From an uncultured Bacteroidota bacterium (lineage in GTDB: Bacteria > Bacteroidota > Bacteroidia > Flavobacteriales > Flavobacteriaceae), in assembly GCA_902584445.1 (NCBI GenBank), contig CACHZY010000005.1, positions 24,213 through 88,212 of the forward strand: a DNA stretch of 64,000 bases, in the 5' to 3' direction. The notes below the pieces were generated by a model, which was not told the origin of the DNA, searched no databases, and worked only from the letters and a program-made list of their open reading frames with translations. Within the stretch, counting starts at the first letter, position 1; every line of letters begins with the position of its first letter. Below, one piece after another: positions 43,908 through 53,239 of this stretch. The position numbers and the translations under genes were made by a program.

Positions 43908-44350
43908 CGGGTCACCGTTAAAGTACTTCCCTGTAATGTTGCAGTATAACATGTTAATCCACCTGAACAACTGTCTTCAAATGAACGATTATGTTGAGCA
44001 CAAGAGAATTTTGAATTGCTATAGGACCATCTATTTTGAGAGCCTTGATGCGGACAAACATTACTAAAAGCTCTAATTTCGGTAGAAGTTATTCTTAATA
44101 GTAACATGTTTTCTGCACTATAATTAATCCAACCTCCCACATTATTTAAACTAGAAAAGTTTGAGTCTTCAAGATTAATAGTCACGCTATTATTAGAATT
44201 GCTTCCACTAGTATTGTCTTGGTTGTTAAGGTTATTTACTGTTGGACTATCATCTTCCTTACTACAAGCTTCAATTAATGAAACACCAAACATAGAAAAC
44301 ACTACAGGAGCGCAAGCAGTTTTTAAAAATTTTCTTCTTTTATTGATCAC
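43904..44350 (-). CDS. Rieske [2Fe-2S] protein with twin-arginine and lipobox-like signal
   Basis: 148 residues starting with GTG. The N-terminus KRRKFLK is a twin-arginine export motif and SLIEAC (Cys29) can serve as a lipobox, so the cofactor could be loaded before export to the periplasm. The Rieske ligands are visible: CPH (Cys99, His101) and CAQH (Cys117, His120), in VCPHQGSQNRW and SKFSCAQHNRSF. It lacks the disulfide-loop pattern and length of the bc1-type protein, so it is more like a small ferredoxin-type or nitrite-reductase-small-subunit type. The partner enzyme is not visible in the window. Confidence 0.85.
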   Translation of the reverse strand: MINKRRKFLKTACAPVVFSMFGVSLIEACSKEDDSPTVNNLNNQDNTSGSNSNNSVTINLEDSNFSSLNNVGGWINYSAENMLLLRITSTEIRAFSNVCPHQGSQNRWSYSNSKFSCAQHNRSFEDSCSGGLTCYTATLQGSTLTVTR

Positions 44351-44366
44351 AATTACTAATTTTGAC

Positions 44367-44374
44367 CAAATTTA
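44367..44374 (-). promoter_or_regulatory. Candidate -7 element (TAAATTTG) for the Rieske gene
   Basis: Minus-strand TAAATTTG ends 16 bases before the GTG start of the Rieske gene and supports that start. -33 spacing is not good. Confidence 0.35.
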
Positions 44375-44447
44375 ATTTAAATAGTCTAAGTCTAATAAAC
44401 AAAGGTTGACTAAATAATAAATTGTTATTTAGTTTAATTATAAATAA

Positions 44448-46814
44448 ATGATCATAAAAAATCTAATCTTAATCTTAGTTTTTCTTTCATTTGGTTTTTT
44501 ATCATCACAGAATGCAGGGAATTTGACTGGAAGAGTACTTGACAGTCAGACCCAACTTCCAATCCAAGGAGTGAGTGTCTTGTTAGAAAATTCATTAATG
44601 GGTGTAGCCACTGATGACAATGGATATTTTACCATAAATGATATTCCCGCCAAAACTTACAACATTAATATTAGTCATCTTGGCTATCAATCTCAAACCA
44701 TTTATAATATAATAATCAAAGCATTTGGGACACCTCCCTTACAAATTCTTTTGGAGGAATCAACTAATGAATTAGATGAAATAATTATTCAACAAAGCCC
44801 ATTCAGAACTAGCCTCGAAACTCCATTATCAACTCAAACTTTTTCTGCTGTCGAGATTGAAACGTATCCTGGAGGTAACAATGATATCACCAAGGTAATT
44901 CAAAGTATGCCCGGGATTTCACCCTCTATTGGGGGATTCAGGAACGATATTATAATCCGAGGAGGTGCTCCTAACGAATCTGTTTATTATCTGGATGGAA
45001 TTGAAATACCCAATATCAACCACTTTAGTACCCAAGGGAGTGCTGGGGGACCTGTAGGAATGTTAAATGTTTCTTTTATAAGGGAAGTTACGCTCTCAAG
45101 TTCCGCCTTTGGAGCAGAATATGACAATCCACTCTCTGGGGTTTTATCGTTTGAACAAAGAGATGGTAATCCCAATCGTTTTGGTGGGAATTTCAGATTG
45201 GGAGCAAGCGAAGCAGCACTAACACTTGAAGGGCCACTTTTTAGAAAAGACAAAGAGAAACCGGCAAAGACCACTCTTTTGTTTTCAGTTAGAAGAAGTT
45301 ATCTGCAGTTTCTTTTTGAATTGATAGGGGTACCAATTCGACCAGATTACTGGGATTATCAGTGGAAGATCAATCACGAAATTGATCCGTATAATTCACT
45401 TATTTTTTTGGGAGTAGGAACGATAGATGACTTTTCAGTTAAAGCTCCAGAGGATTTTGATGCTGAGCAGCAGGCAGCAATTGAGCAGGTACCAATCATT
45501 CAACAAAAAACCACTACAGTAGGCTTGTCTTGGAAACGGAAATACAAGAATGGAAAAGGGAATATGGTCACTTCCGTTAGTACGAATCGATTGCAAAATA
45601 TTTTTTCTCGTTATCAGGATAACACAAGGAAATCAGGTATTTTATTTAAAAATGATTCCTATGAACAAGAAACAAAATTACGTTATCAAACTCTCCATTA
45701 CATCAATCAATTCAAATTAGTTGCTGGAGCCAATATCCAGTATTCTGATTATGGCAACGATACTCAAAGTCTGTCAAATAATTTGGATTACAAGACCAGA
45801 ATCGATTTTATTAAATACGGATTTTTTGTCAAGGGTGAACGAAAATTTTATGATGACAATCTTGGCGTTTCATTCGGTTTTAGAGTTGATGCGGATACCT
45901 TTTCCCAAGGCTCAAATATGACAGATAATTTTTCACCAAGGCTATCGCTAACCTACAACCTGACAGAAGACCAAAGCTGGAAAATTAATGCATCCGTTGG
46001 ACGCTATTTTAAAATACCAACCTATACAATGTTAGGATTTCAAAGTCCTTCCGCTAGCTTTGTCAATCAAAGCGCAAGATATACCCAAAGTGATCATGCT
46101 GTTTTTGGCCTGGAGTATTCACCGGGTATTGCCGCCAGAATTACCCTTGAAGGTTTTTATAAAAGATACAGTCAGTATCCAATTTCAGTAATTGATAACG
46201 TTTCTTTGGCCAATAAAGGGGGCGGTTTTGAAGTATTGGGTAATGAAGCGATAACAAGTGATGGAAAAGGAAAAAGCTATGGAGTAGAAGCTCTATATCA
46301 ACAAAAACTGGCAAAAAACTTCTATGGTGTTTTTGCTTACACTTATTTTCACAGTCAGTTTACCACCAGCTCAGGAAAATTTCTTCCCTCTGTTTGGGAT
46401 AGCCGTCATTTAATTTCCTTTTCGGGAGGATACAAATTAAAGAGAAATTGGGAGATTAGCGCCCGTTGGAGGTTTTCTGGTCGCACTCCTTATGTGCCAG
46501 TTAATTTAGATGCTTCATTGGCCGCCTATCCTGAGATTATCCTAGATTATAATCAGTTAGGGAGTGCTAAATTAGATCCCTTTAACCTTGCAGATATTCG
46601 CTTTGATAAAAAATGGAATTTTAAAAGTTACTCTTTTAATTTCTATTTTGAAATACAAAATTTTTTGGCTCAAAGTATACCACGGCCAGAAGAATTTGGT
46701 CTTAATCGTAATGAAAATGGTGAATTGATTTCGCCCAATTCCCTTGTAAGGGTCGATACCGATGAGAATAATAATATACCTATACCAACCTTTGGATTGG
46801 TCTTTGACTTTTAG
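44448..46814 (+). CDS. TonB-dependent receptor with carboxypeptidase-regulatory-like domain
   Basis: 788-residue outer-membrane receptor with a signal peptide ending near SSQNAG. The N-terminal regulatory-like domain is LTGRVLDSQTQLPIQGVSVLLE. The plug domain follows (TKVIQSMPGISPSIGGFRND, IIIRGGAPNESVYYLDGIEIP). The barrel ends with PIPTFGLVFDF. There is no SusD partner, so it is not a SusC-type transporter. The ligand is unknown; siderophores, vitamins or peptides are all possible. Codon use looks richer in GC than the preceding receptor gene by eye. The stop lies 2 bases from the rimM stop. Confidence 0.9.
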   Translation: MIIKNLILILVFLSFGFLSSQNAGNLTGRVLDSQTQLPIQGVSVLLENSLMGVATDDNGYFTINDIPAKTYNINISHLGYQSQTIYNIIIKAFGTPPLQILLEESTNELDEIIIQQSPFRTSLETPLSTQTFSAVEIETYPGGNNDITKVIQSMPGISPSIGGFRNDIIIRGGAPNESVYYLDGIEIPNINHFSTQGSAGGPVGMLNVSFIREVTLSSSAFGAEYDNPLSGVLSFEQRDGNPNRFGGNFRLGASEAALTLEGPLFRKDKEKPAKTTLLFSVRRSYLQFLFELIGVPIRPDYWDYQWKINHEIDPYNSLIFLGVGTIDDFSVKAPEDFDAEQQAAIEQVPIIQQKTTTVGLSWKRKYKNGKGNMVTSVSTNRLQNIFSRYQDNTRKSGILFKNDSYEQETKLRYQTLHYINQFKLVAGANIQYSDYGNDTQSLSNNLDYKTRIDFIKYGFFVKGERKFYDDNLGVSFGFRVDADTFSQGSNMTDNFSPRLSLTYNLTEDQSWKINASVGRYFKIPTYTMLGFQSPSASFVNQSARYTQSDHAVFGLEYSPGIAARITLEGFYKRYSQYPISVIDNVSLANKGGGFEVLGNEAITSDGKGKSYGVEALYQQKLAKNFYGVFAYTYFHSQFTTSSGKFLPSVWDSRHLISFSGGYKLKRNWEISARWRFSGRTPYVPVNLDASLAAYPEIILDYNQLGSAKLDPFNLADIRFDKKWNFKSYSFNFYFEIQNFLAQSIPRPEEFGLNRNENGELISPNSLVRVDTDENNNIPIPTFGLVFDF

Positions 46815-46816
46815 AC

Positions 46817-47341
46817 TTATTTGAAGATCTCTAATAATCCATCTGGAAGATTTAAGTGGATTCTTTTTTCTTTGCGATCCAATTTGATGATAAAATTATC
46901 GTGTACAGGAATTAATATTTCGGTTCCGTTATTATCAATCATGAAAAGTGCTTGTGGACCTGAGTCGTTAACTGATTTGAGTATACCAATTTTTTTTTCA
47001 AATTGATCAATTGCAATGAAACCCTTTATCTCATGATAGTAGAAACGACTTCCTTTCAATTTTGGAAGTTGATCCAAGGGTAGAAAGACTTTTTTTTTGA
47101 TCAATTGGTCAGCTTCAGTTTCAGATTCTACACCTTCAAATTTAACACGAAGTAATCTTGTTTTGTGTAATTGAGCACGATCAATAAAAAAGGGGACAAG
47201 GCCTTTTACTGTATTGACTAAAATTGCCTTTAAATCCAAATAGCTTTCAGGACTATCAGTATCAAGTTTAATTAAAATCTCTCCTTTGAAACTATATTTT
47301 CCTATAATAGTTCCTAAAAAGAAGCAATCTTCCTTAAGCAT
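46817..47341 (-). CDS. rimM: 16S rRNA processing/maturation factor RimM
   Basis: Binds S19 and assists 30S head maturation. The ORF track starts at 47599, but its first 86 residues are an out-of-frame reading of the rpsP repeat. The ATG at 47339-47341 (MLKEDCFFLGTIIGKYSFKGE) gives the normal 174 residues. RimM N-domain features such as FFLGTIIGKYSFKGEILIKLDTD and the C-terminal PRC-like part (RFYYHEIKGFIAID, ILIPVHDNFIIKLD) are clear. It starts 19 bases after rpsP in the classical rpsP-rimM order. Confidence 0.95.
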   Translation of the reverse strand: MLKEDCFFLGTIIGKYSFKGEILIKLDTDSPESYLDLKAILVNTVKGLVPFFIDRAQLHKTRLLRVKFEGVESETEADQLIKKKVFLPLDQLPKLKGSRFYYHEIKGFIAIDQFEKKIGILKSVNDSGPQALFMIDNNGTEILIPVHDNFIIKLDRKEKRIHLNLPDGLLEIFK

Positions 47342-47360
47342 GATAGGTTTGTGAGGGGAT

Positions 47361-48203
47361 CTATTTTTTATTTTCCTCTTCTTCAGTACTTTTCTCGGTA
47401 CTAGTTGCTTCGTCAGCAGCAGGTTCTTCCTCAATTGTCTCCGCAGCAGGCACTTCTTCAATTGCTTCAGTAGCAGGCTCTTCCTCAATTGTTTCCGCAG
47501 GAGGTGCTTCTTCAATTGTTTCAGTAGCAGGTTCTTCCTCAATTGTCTCCGCAGCAGGTTCTTCTTTAATTGTCTCCTCAGAAGGTTGTTCAGTAGCAAC
47601 CAATTCTTCGGTCACTTCTTCAGTTGTTGATGTCTCATTGGAAGCTTCCTCTGTAGCAGTATCATCAACTGCAGATGCTTCCTCATTTAAAATCTCAGTG
47701 GTTTCTACTTCCCCAGATTCAGGTCCTTCACCTTCATTTTCTTGAACTTCAGGTTTTGCCAATAAGTCAGCAATTCGCTTTTGATTAACAGCTTTTTCAG
47801 ACTTTAAACGCATGGCCAAGTCTTTGGCTTTATCTTTATCCAAACTATCAATTTTAGTTTGAATTTTAGCCTGCTTTTCCTCTAACCAAGCGGTAAACTT
47901 TTTATCTGCTTCATCTTGGGTAAAAGCTCCTTTTCGAACACCTCCATTTAGGTGATGCTTTATCATGGCACCTTTATAAGAAAGTAAAGTTCTAGCAGTA
48001 TCTGATGGTTGTGCACCATTCTGTAACCATTTAACTGCACCCTCTACATCTAATTCTACAGTTGCTGGGTTGGTATTTGGGTTGTAAATACCTAGTTTTT
48101 CAAGATAACGACCATCTCTTTTTGATCGTGAATCTGCAGCAACTATCCAATAGAAGGGTTTACCTTTTTTTCCGTGTCTTTGAAGTCTTATTCTTACGGG
48201 CAT
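47361..48203 (-). CDS. rpsP: 30S ribosomal protein S16 with long acidic C-terminal extension
   Basis: Residues 1-80 are the S16 core ([38 protein letters not shown]). The core is followed by a charged helical extension (about 90-155). The last 120 residues are an acidic Ala/Glu/Thr/Pro tail with a 9-residue repeat. Total 280 residues against about 80-90 for the typical bacterial protein; extended S16 is known in Flavobacteriia, but this tail is long. First gene of an rpsP-rimM operon with a leader hairpin. Confidence 0.95.
   Translation of the reverse strand: MPVRIRLQRHGKKGKPFYWIVAADSRSKRDGRYLEKLGIYNPNTNPATVELDVEGAVKWLQNGAQPSDTARTLLSYKGAMIKHHLNGGVRKGAFTQDEADKKFTAWLEEKQAKIQTKIDSLDKDKAKDLAMRLKSEKAVNQKRIADLLAKPEVQENEGEGPESGEVETTEILNEEASAVDDTATEEASNETSTTEEVTEELVATEQPSEETIKEEPAAETIEEEPATETIEEAPPAETIEEEPATEAIEEVPAAETIEEEPAADEATSTEKSTEEEENKK
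47415..47578 (-). repeat. 27-base repeat in the S16 tail
   Basis: About six imperfect units encoding EEPAAETIE-type nonapeptides ([27 protein letters not shown]). The unit is a multiple of three, so copy-number change keeps the frame. Confidence 0.85.
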
Positions 48204-48218
48204 AACATATTAATTTAT

Positions 48219-48235
48219 GAAGGTTCACGACCTTC
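48219..48235 (-). promoter_or_regulatory. Hairpin in the rpsP leader
   Basis: GAAGGT, a 5-base loop and ACCTTC form a perfect 6-bp stem, 15 bases before the rpsP ATG and inside the roughly 50-base leader implied by the -7 element. It may be a ribosomal-protein leader structure; not matched to a named family by me. Confidence 0.4.
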
Positions 48236-48256
48236 TGATTATTAATTCTGAGTGTG

Positions 48257-48264
48257 CAAATTTA
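48257..48264 (-). promoter_or_regulatory. Candidate -7 element (TAAATTTG) for rpsP-rimM
   Basis: Minus-strand TAAATTTG with a TTG 22 bases upstream, close to the expected -33 spacing. It lies 53 bases before the ATG, leaving room for the leader hairpin. Confidence 0.4.
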
Positions 48265-48359
48265 GAATAATAATTTAAAAAAGTATCAATCTTTAAATTT
48301 TTTATGATGACTCACTTTTTTAAAATCTCAAGTTCAACTTCGGATGTTGACCAATCTCC

Positions 48360-48390
48360 TTGTTAGGCAATTTAAAAAACCCTATTTTTG
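48360..48390 (+). promoter_or_regulatory. Promoter of tig-clpP-clpX
   Basis: TTG (48360-48362), 20 bases, then TATTTTTG (48383-48390) matches the Bacteroidota TTG / TAnnTTTG promoter with correct spacing. It ends 24 bases before the preferred tig ATG, and it makes the upstream TTG start at 48388 impossible for this transcript. Confidence 0.6.
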
Positions 48391-48414
48391 CGCCCATATT
48401 TTGAGCAAATTTAT

Positions 48415-49743
48415 ATGAAAATTTCACGATCAGACAGCAGTTCATTAAATGCAGTAATTACAATAGACATTGAACGTAAAGACTTTGAAGAAAAAGTGTC
48501 CAATGTACTTACTGATTATAGAAAAAAAGCAAATATCCCAGGCTTTAGGAAAGGACATGTCCCTATGGGGATGATTAAAAAGCAATATGAAACTTCTGTT
48601 ACAGCGGATGAAGTGAACAAACTGCTTCAAGAAAACTTAGACAAATACCTTAAAGAGCAGAACATAAATATATTAGGGAACCCCCTACCTATAATTAAGG
48701 AGGAACTCGACTGGAAAGCCTCTAAACTATCTTTTGCATTTGAGCTGGGTTTAGCTCCTGAACTTGAGGTGAATCTTACCGAAAAAAATAAGATAATCCA
48801 GTATCAAATCACAGCAACTAAAACCATGATTAATGACCAAATTAAGCAACACCGTAAGCAATATGGTCAATTGGTTCCTAGACAAAATCCACTTGATGAG
48901 TTTGAGATTACTGCCGTTTTTAAAAATGAAGCCGCCAAAATAGAGACAACCAATACTTTTGATTTAAGCCAAATCTTTGGAAAATCAAACCTTGCTGCAC
49001 TAAAAAAGGCAACGGTTGGAACTGTACTTCATTTGAATTTTAAAAAACTTTTTAAAGACGATGCTACTGCAACTCGAATTTTAAATATCTCCGTTGATAA
49101 AATTCCTGAAATTGATAAAGAAATTACCATTGATATTAAAGAAATTAATGAACGCACCTTGTCAGAAATGAATCAAGAATTTTTCGATAAAATTTATGGT
49201 CCAGATCAAGTAAAGTCTGAGGATGAAATGAGGAAGAAGATAGTTGAAAGCATGGAAAAGCAATTTGAACAACAATCTGACCAAAAACTTCTTAACGATA
49301 TAACAGAGTACCTAATAAAAAAAACAAAATTTGATTTACCATCGGAATTCTTAATTAAGTGGATTCAAAATTCCGGAAAGGAACCAATGACAGCTCAGGC
49401 AGCTAAAGAAGAATATGATCGCTCCGAGAAAGGTATTAGGTATCAATTAATTGAAGGTAAAATTATTGCCGATAATAATTTAAACATAAATTTCGATGAA
49501 TTGAAAGATTTTGCAAAAGACATGATAGTAATGCAGATGACACAGTATGGGCAAGCGGGCTTACCCGATAAAGAATTAGATGGAATCGTTGCAAGGGTTA
49601 TGTCTAATAAAGACGAGGCAAGGAGATTATCTGAACAATTAATGAGTAAAAAATTATTGGAATTTTTTAAATCTAATTTTTCTCTCAAAAAGAAAAAGAT
49701 CGACTTTGATAAATTTATAAAAGAGGTATACGGCCAGGGCTAA
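48415..49743 (+). CDS. tig: Trigger factor
   Basis: Ribosome-associated chaperone meeting nascent chains at the exit tunnel. The ORF track begins at a TTG (48388) inside the promoter; the ATG at 48415 (MKISRSDSSSLNAV) is preferred, giving 442 residues. The ribosome-binding signature GFRKGHVP is present near residue 38. The middle region is where the FKBP-type isomerase domain normally sits, but it lacks the usual GxGxxIPGFE-type active-site motif and is shorter, so isomerase activity is doubtful. The C-terminal helical chaperone domain is complete. Upstream of clpP and clpX in the classic order. Confidence 0.93.
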   Translation: MKISRSDSSSLNAVITIDIERKDFEEKVSNVLTDYRKKANIPGFRKGHVPMGMIKKQYETSVTADEVNKLLQENLDKYLKEQNINILGNPLPIIKEELDWKASKLSFAFELGLAPELEVNLTEKNKIIQYQITATKTMINDQIKQHRKQYGQLVPRQNPLDEFEITAVFKNEAAKIETTNTFDLSQIFGKSNLAALKKATVGTVLHLNFKKLFKDDATATRILNISVDKIPEIDKEITIDIKEINERTLSEMNQEFFDKIYGPDQVKSEDEMRKKIVESMEKQFEQQSDQKLLNDITEYLIKKTKFDLPSEFLIKWIQNSGKEPMTAQAAKEEYDRSEKGIRYQLIEGKIIADNNLNINFDELKDFAKDMIVMQMTQYGQAGLPDKELDGIVARVMSNKDEARRLSEQLMSKKLLEFFKSNFSLKKKKIDFDKFIKEVYGQG

Positions 49744-49780
49744 TTTTATTTAATTAATTTTATACTATATTCTAAAAGAA

Positions 49781-50443
49781 ATGGATTACGGAAAAGAGTT
49801 TAAAGAGTTTGCTACAAAGCATCATGGGATTAACTCAATTTATTTGGATAAAATCGTCAGTAGCATGACACCATATATAATCGAGGAAAGACAAATGAAT
49901 GTTGCCCAGATGGATGTGTTTTCGAGATTAATGATGGATAGGATTATGTTTTTGGGAACTGCTATAAATGATAGTGTTGCGAATGTGATTCAAGCACAAC
50001 TATTGTTTTTACAGAGTGTCGACTCTAAAAGAGATATTCAGCTTTATATTAATTCACCAGGTGGTGGAGTTTATGCTGGATTAGGAATTTATGATACTAT
50101 GCAATTTATCACTCCTAACGTGGCTACCATCTGTACAGGAATGGCCGCTTCAATGGGAGCAGTACTTTTATGTGCCGGTCATGAGGGCAAACGTTCAGCA
50201 TTACCCCACTCTAGAGTAATGATTCATCAACCACTTGGAGGAGCACAAGGTCAAGCATCTGATATTGAAATTACAGCAAGAGAAATTCTTAAGCTTAAAG
50301 ACGAATTATATCAAATTATCGCGAAGCATTCCAAGCAAAAAATAGACAAAGTCAATAAAGACAGTGATCGTGATTATTGGATGAAAGCTGAAGAAGCAAA
50401 GTCATATGGTATGGTTGATGAAGTCCTTGGTCTAGCTAAATAA
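49781..50443 (+). CDS. clpP: ATP-dependent Clp protease proteolytic subunit
   Basis: Serine protease subunit forming the 14-mer barrel that degrades proteins fed by ClpX. 220 residues. Catalytic residues are the Ser in TGMAASMGAVLL and the His in SRVMIHQPLGG; the Asp follows in the helical part (DSDRDYWM). INSPGGGVYAGLGIYDTM is typical. It starts 37 bases after tig and 6 bases before clpX, so the three genes are one operon. Confidence 0.97.
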   Translation: MDYGKEFKEFATKHHGINSIYLDKIVSSMTPYIIEERQMNVAQMDVFSRLMMDRIMFLGTAINDSVANVIQAQLLFLQSVDSKRDIQLYINSPGGGVYAGLGIYDTMQFITPNVATICTGMAASMGAVLLCAGHEGKRSALPHSRVMIHQPLGGAQGQASDIEITAREILKLKDELYQIIAKHSKQKIDKVNKDSDRDYWMKAEEAKSYGMVDEVLGLAK

Positions 50444-50449
50444 ATTTAA

Positions 50450-51679
50450 ATGAGTAAAGAAGAATTAAATTGTTCATTCTGTGGTCGTGCAAAACCTCAA
50501 ACTCAATTACTGATTGCAGGATTGGATGCACATATTTGTGACAAATGTATTCTTCAAGCTCATGGAATTGTAAAAGAAGAAACAAGCGATGAAAATGCTG
50601 ATGATTCCATTTCTGTAGAATTGCAACCTCCAAAGAAAATTAAAGCATTTCTCGATCAATATGTCATAGGTCAAGAATCTGCTAAGAAAATTCTTTCAGT
50701 AGCAGTTTATAATCATTACAAAAGAATTAACCAAAATAATTTTAGAAGTGAGGTTGAAATTCAAAAAAGTAATGTTATTCTTGTTGGTGAGACTGGAACA
50801 GGGAAAACACTTTTAGCTCAGACTATATCAAAATTTTTAAAAGTCCCCCTTGCTATTGTAGATGCAACTGTTCTTACTGAAGCTGGTTATGTTGGCGAAG
50901 ATGTTGAGAGTATACTAACCCGACTTTTGCAATCTGCTGATTACGATCTTGATAAAGCTCAATATGGGATTGTATTTATAGATGAAATAGATAAAATCGC
51001 AAGAAAGGGGGATAACCCTTCCATAACCAGAGATGTTTCTGGAGAAGGTGTCCAACAAGCGCTCTTAAAATTATTGGAGGGAACTATTGTAAATGTTCCT
51101 CCTAAGGGAGGTCGTAAACATCCTGACCAAAAATTTATTGAAGTAGATACTTCTAATATACTTTTCATTGCTGGCGGAGCCTTTGATGGAATTGAACAAA
51201 CAATTAATAAACGTTTAAATCTTCAGGCCATTGGTTATAATACCAACAAGGAATTAAAAAAGGTAGATTCTGAAAATATTCTACAATACATTACTCCCCG
51301 AGATATTAAGTCATTTGGACTTATACCAGAAATCATTGGTAGGCTACCGGTTTTGACATATATGAATCCACTAGATAAGGAAACCTTGAGTACAATTCTG
51401 ACTACTCCAAAGAATGCCCTCGTAAAACAATATGTTCAATTGTTTCAAATGGACGGAATTGATCTTACTTTTACCCAAGGTGCATTAAACTTTATTGTAG
51501 AAAAGGCTCTAGAATATAAATTGGGCGCTCGTGGTTTAAGATCTCTATGTGAGGCAGTTTTGAATGATGCTATGTTTGAGCTACCTGAATCAGATACTAA
51601 AAACTTAAAGGTGACTAAAACTTATGCAGAACAAAAGCTTGCTAACATAGAATTACCTGCATTGAAAGTGGTTTCTTAA
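50450..51679 (+). CDS. clpX: ATP-dependent Clp protease ATP-binding subunit ClpX
   Basis: AAA+ unfoldase that delivers substrates to ClpP. 409 residues. The N-terminal zinc finger is CSFCGRAK...CDKC, the Walker A is GETGTGKT, a pore loop is GYVGED, and the Walker B is IVFIDEIDK. The C-terminal small domain has [16 protein letters not shown]. Last gene of tig-clpP-clpX; its stop overlaps the stop of the opposite-strand adenylating gene by 4 bases. Confidence 0.97.
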   Translation: MSKEELNCSFCGRAKPQTQLLIAGLDAHICDKCILQAHGIVKEETSDENADDSISVELQPPKKIKAFLDQYVIGQESAKKILSVAVYNHYKRINQNNFRSEVEIQKSNVILVGETGTGKTLLAQTISKFLKVPLAIVDATVLTEAGYVGEDVESILTRLLQSADYDLDKAQYGIVFIDEIDKIARKGDNPSITRDVSGEGVQQALLKLLEGTIVNVPPKGGRKHPDQKFIEVDTSNILFIAGGAFDGIEQTINKRLNLQAIGYNTNKELKKVDSENILQYITPRDIKSFGLIPEIIGRLPVLTYMNPLDKETLSTILTTPKNALVKQYVQLFQMDGIDLTFTQGALNFIVEKALEYKLGARGLRSLCEAVLNDAMFELPESDTKNLKVTKTYAEQKLANIELPALKVVS

Positions 51680-53193
51680 GTATTCATCTCAAGTAATTCT
51701 TTCAATATCTCTCTTGAATTTGAAAGTCTAGGAACCTTGTTTTGTCCACCAAGTTTATTTTTTGATGCCATCCAATTATAAAATAAATCTTTTTTAGCTA
51801 TTGTTATTTTTGGAACAGATAAAGTGATGTCTTTATAGCGTTTTGCTTCATAATCAGAATTTACATTTTTAAGATTTCGATCCAATAGCAATTCAAATTC
51901 ATCAATTTTTTTTGGGTTTTCTCTAAACTCTACAATCCATTGATGTCCACCTTTTTTGTTTTGCTCCATAAATATTGGACCAGCAGTGTAATCAATTATC
52001 TCGAGTCCTAGCTCATTTGCTGTTTTACTCATTGCAACTTCAGCATTTTCAATCATTAGTTCTTCTCCAAACACATTAATATGAACTTTAGTTCTACCTG
52101 TAATCTGGATACGATAAGGGTTGAGACATGTAAACTTTATGGTATCTCCAATTTTATATCTCCAAAGTCCTGCATTTGTAGTTATCACCATTGCATAGTT
52201 TTTATTCAGTTCAACTTCACAAAGAGGAATTATAACTTGATTTTCTTCACTTTTTATTTTGTCTATAGGAATGAATTCGTAGAAAATACCATAATCTAGC
52301 ATCAATAAAAGCTCATTTGAATTATTTCTATCCTGAATTCCAAAGAATCCCTCTGAGGCATTATAAGTTTCAAAGAAATTTAATTCACTCCCCGAGAATA
52401 ATTTTTCAAATTGTTCTCGGTAGGGGTGAAAACTTACCCCACCGTGAAAATAAACCTCAACAAATGGCCAAACTTCATTTATTGAAGTTTTTTTTGTCTT
52501 TCTTAGTACATTCTCGAGTAAGACTAACATCCATGAAGGAACTCCTGCAAGGCTCGTAACTTTTTCATTAAGTGTCTCGTCAATTATGGCTTCCATTTTG
52601 GCTTCCCATTCAGGCATTAAAGAAACTTTATAGCTAGGAGTGCTACCTAACTCAGCCCAGAAAGGTAAGTTGTCAATAATAATTGCTGAAAGATCTCCAA
52701 AATAACTGTTGGTGTTTTGATACAATTCATTACTTCCTCCCAACCGTAAACACTTTCCTGCTAAAATTTGAGCATTCTCGTTGTTATTATAATAAATAGA
52801 AAGCAAATCTTTTCCTGCTTTATAGTGACAATCTTCAAGTGATTCAGTGCTGATGGGGATGAATTTACTCTTAGCATTGCTCGTTCCACTGGATTTGGCA
52901 AACCACTTAATTGAGGTAGGCCAAAAAATATTTTGTTCTCCCATTCTACAGCGTTCAATTTGCTCACAAATATCCTCATAATTAACTATTGGAAGTCTAT
53001 TTTTAAAATCTTCATAATTTTTAATTGAACTAAAATCACTCATCAGACCAACCTCTGTTTTTGAAGCAGTGTTGATTAAACTATACAATAATTCTTGCTG
53101 GACTTCATTAGGGTATTTCATGAAAAGCTCTATTTGATGAATACGTTTTTTTAAAAACCAAGAAGCGACAGAATTGAAAAGGGGTATTGGCAT
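51676..53193 (-). CDS. GH3 auxin-responsive promoter family protein (acyl-adenylating)
   Basis: 505-residue member of the bacterial GH3 family, related to plant acyl-acid amido synthetases of the adenylating superfamily. The name GH3 here is unrelated to glycoside hydrolase family 3. Features include [17 protein letters not shown] (phosphate-binding-like loop), [14 protein letters not shown] and [14 protein letters not shown], followed by the C-terminal domain. It would activate a carboxylic acid with ATP, but the substrate in Bacteroidota is unknown. A TATTTTTG element lies 20 bases upstream of its ATG. Divergent from the DUF2797 gene. Confidence 0.9.
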   Translation of the reverse strand: MPIPLFNSVASWFLKKRIHQIELFMKYPNEVQQELLYSLINTASKTEVGLMSDFSSIKNYEDFKNRLPIVNYEDICEQIERCRMGEQNIFWPTSIKWFAKSSGTSNAKSKFIPISTESLEDCHYKAGKDLLSIYYNNNENAQILAGKCLRLGGSNELYQNTNSYFGDLSAIIIDNLPFWAELGSTPSYKVSLMPEWEAKMEAIIDETLNEKVTSLAGVPSWMLVLLENVLRKTKKTSINEVWPFVEVYFHGGVSFHPYREQFEKLFSGSELNFFETYNASEGFFGIQDRNNSNELLLMLDYGIFYEFIPIDKIKSEENQVIIPLCEVELNKNYAMVITTNAGLWRYKIGDTIKFTCLNPYRIQITGRTKVHINVFGEELMIENAEVAMSKTANELGLEIIDYTAGPIFMEQNKKGGHQWIVEFRENPKKIDEFELLLDRNLKNVNSDYEAKRYKDITLSVPKITIAKKDLFYNWMASKNKLGGQNKVPRLSNSREILKELLEMNT

Positions 53194-53213
53194 AAGAATA
53201 ATGTATATTTAAA

Positions 53214-53221
53214 CAAAAATA
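53214..53221 (-). promoter_or_regulatory. Candidate -7 element (TATTTTTG) for the GH3-family gene
   Basis: Minus-strand TATTTTTG ends 20 bases before the ATG at 53193, in the 46-base divergent gap. Confidence 0.35.
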
Positions 53222-53239
53222 TAAACTTTTAAATTAAAG

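Noticed and set aside
47415-47578. Regular short repeats resembling a CRISPR array
   Set aside because: Units are 27 bases without spacers and lie in frame inside rpsP, encoding a repeated acidic peptide.
47342-47599. N-terminal extension of rimM with LLRRQLRKN repeats
   Set aside because: It is the rpsP repeat read in another frame; the normal RimM start lies at 47341.
51676-53193. GH3-family gene as a glycoside hydrolase family 3 enzyme
   Set aside because: The sequence is of the auxin-responsive GH3 adenylating family; the name is shared by coincidence.
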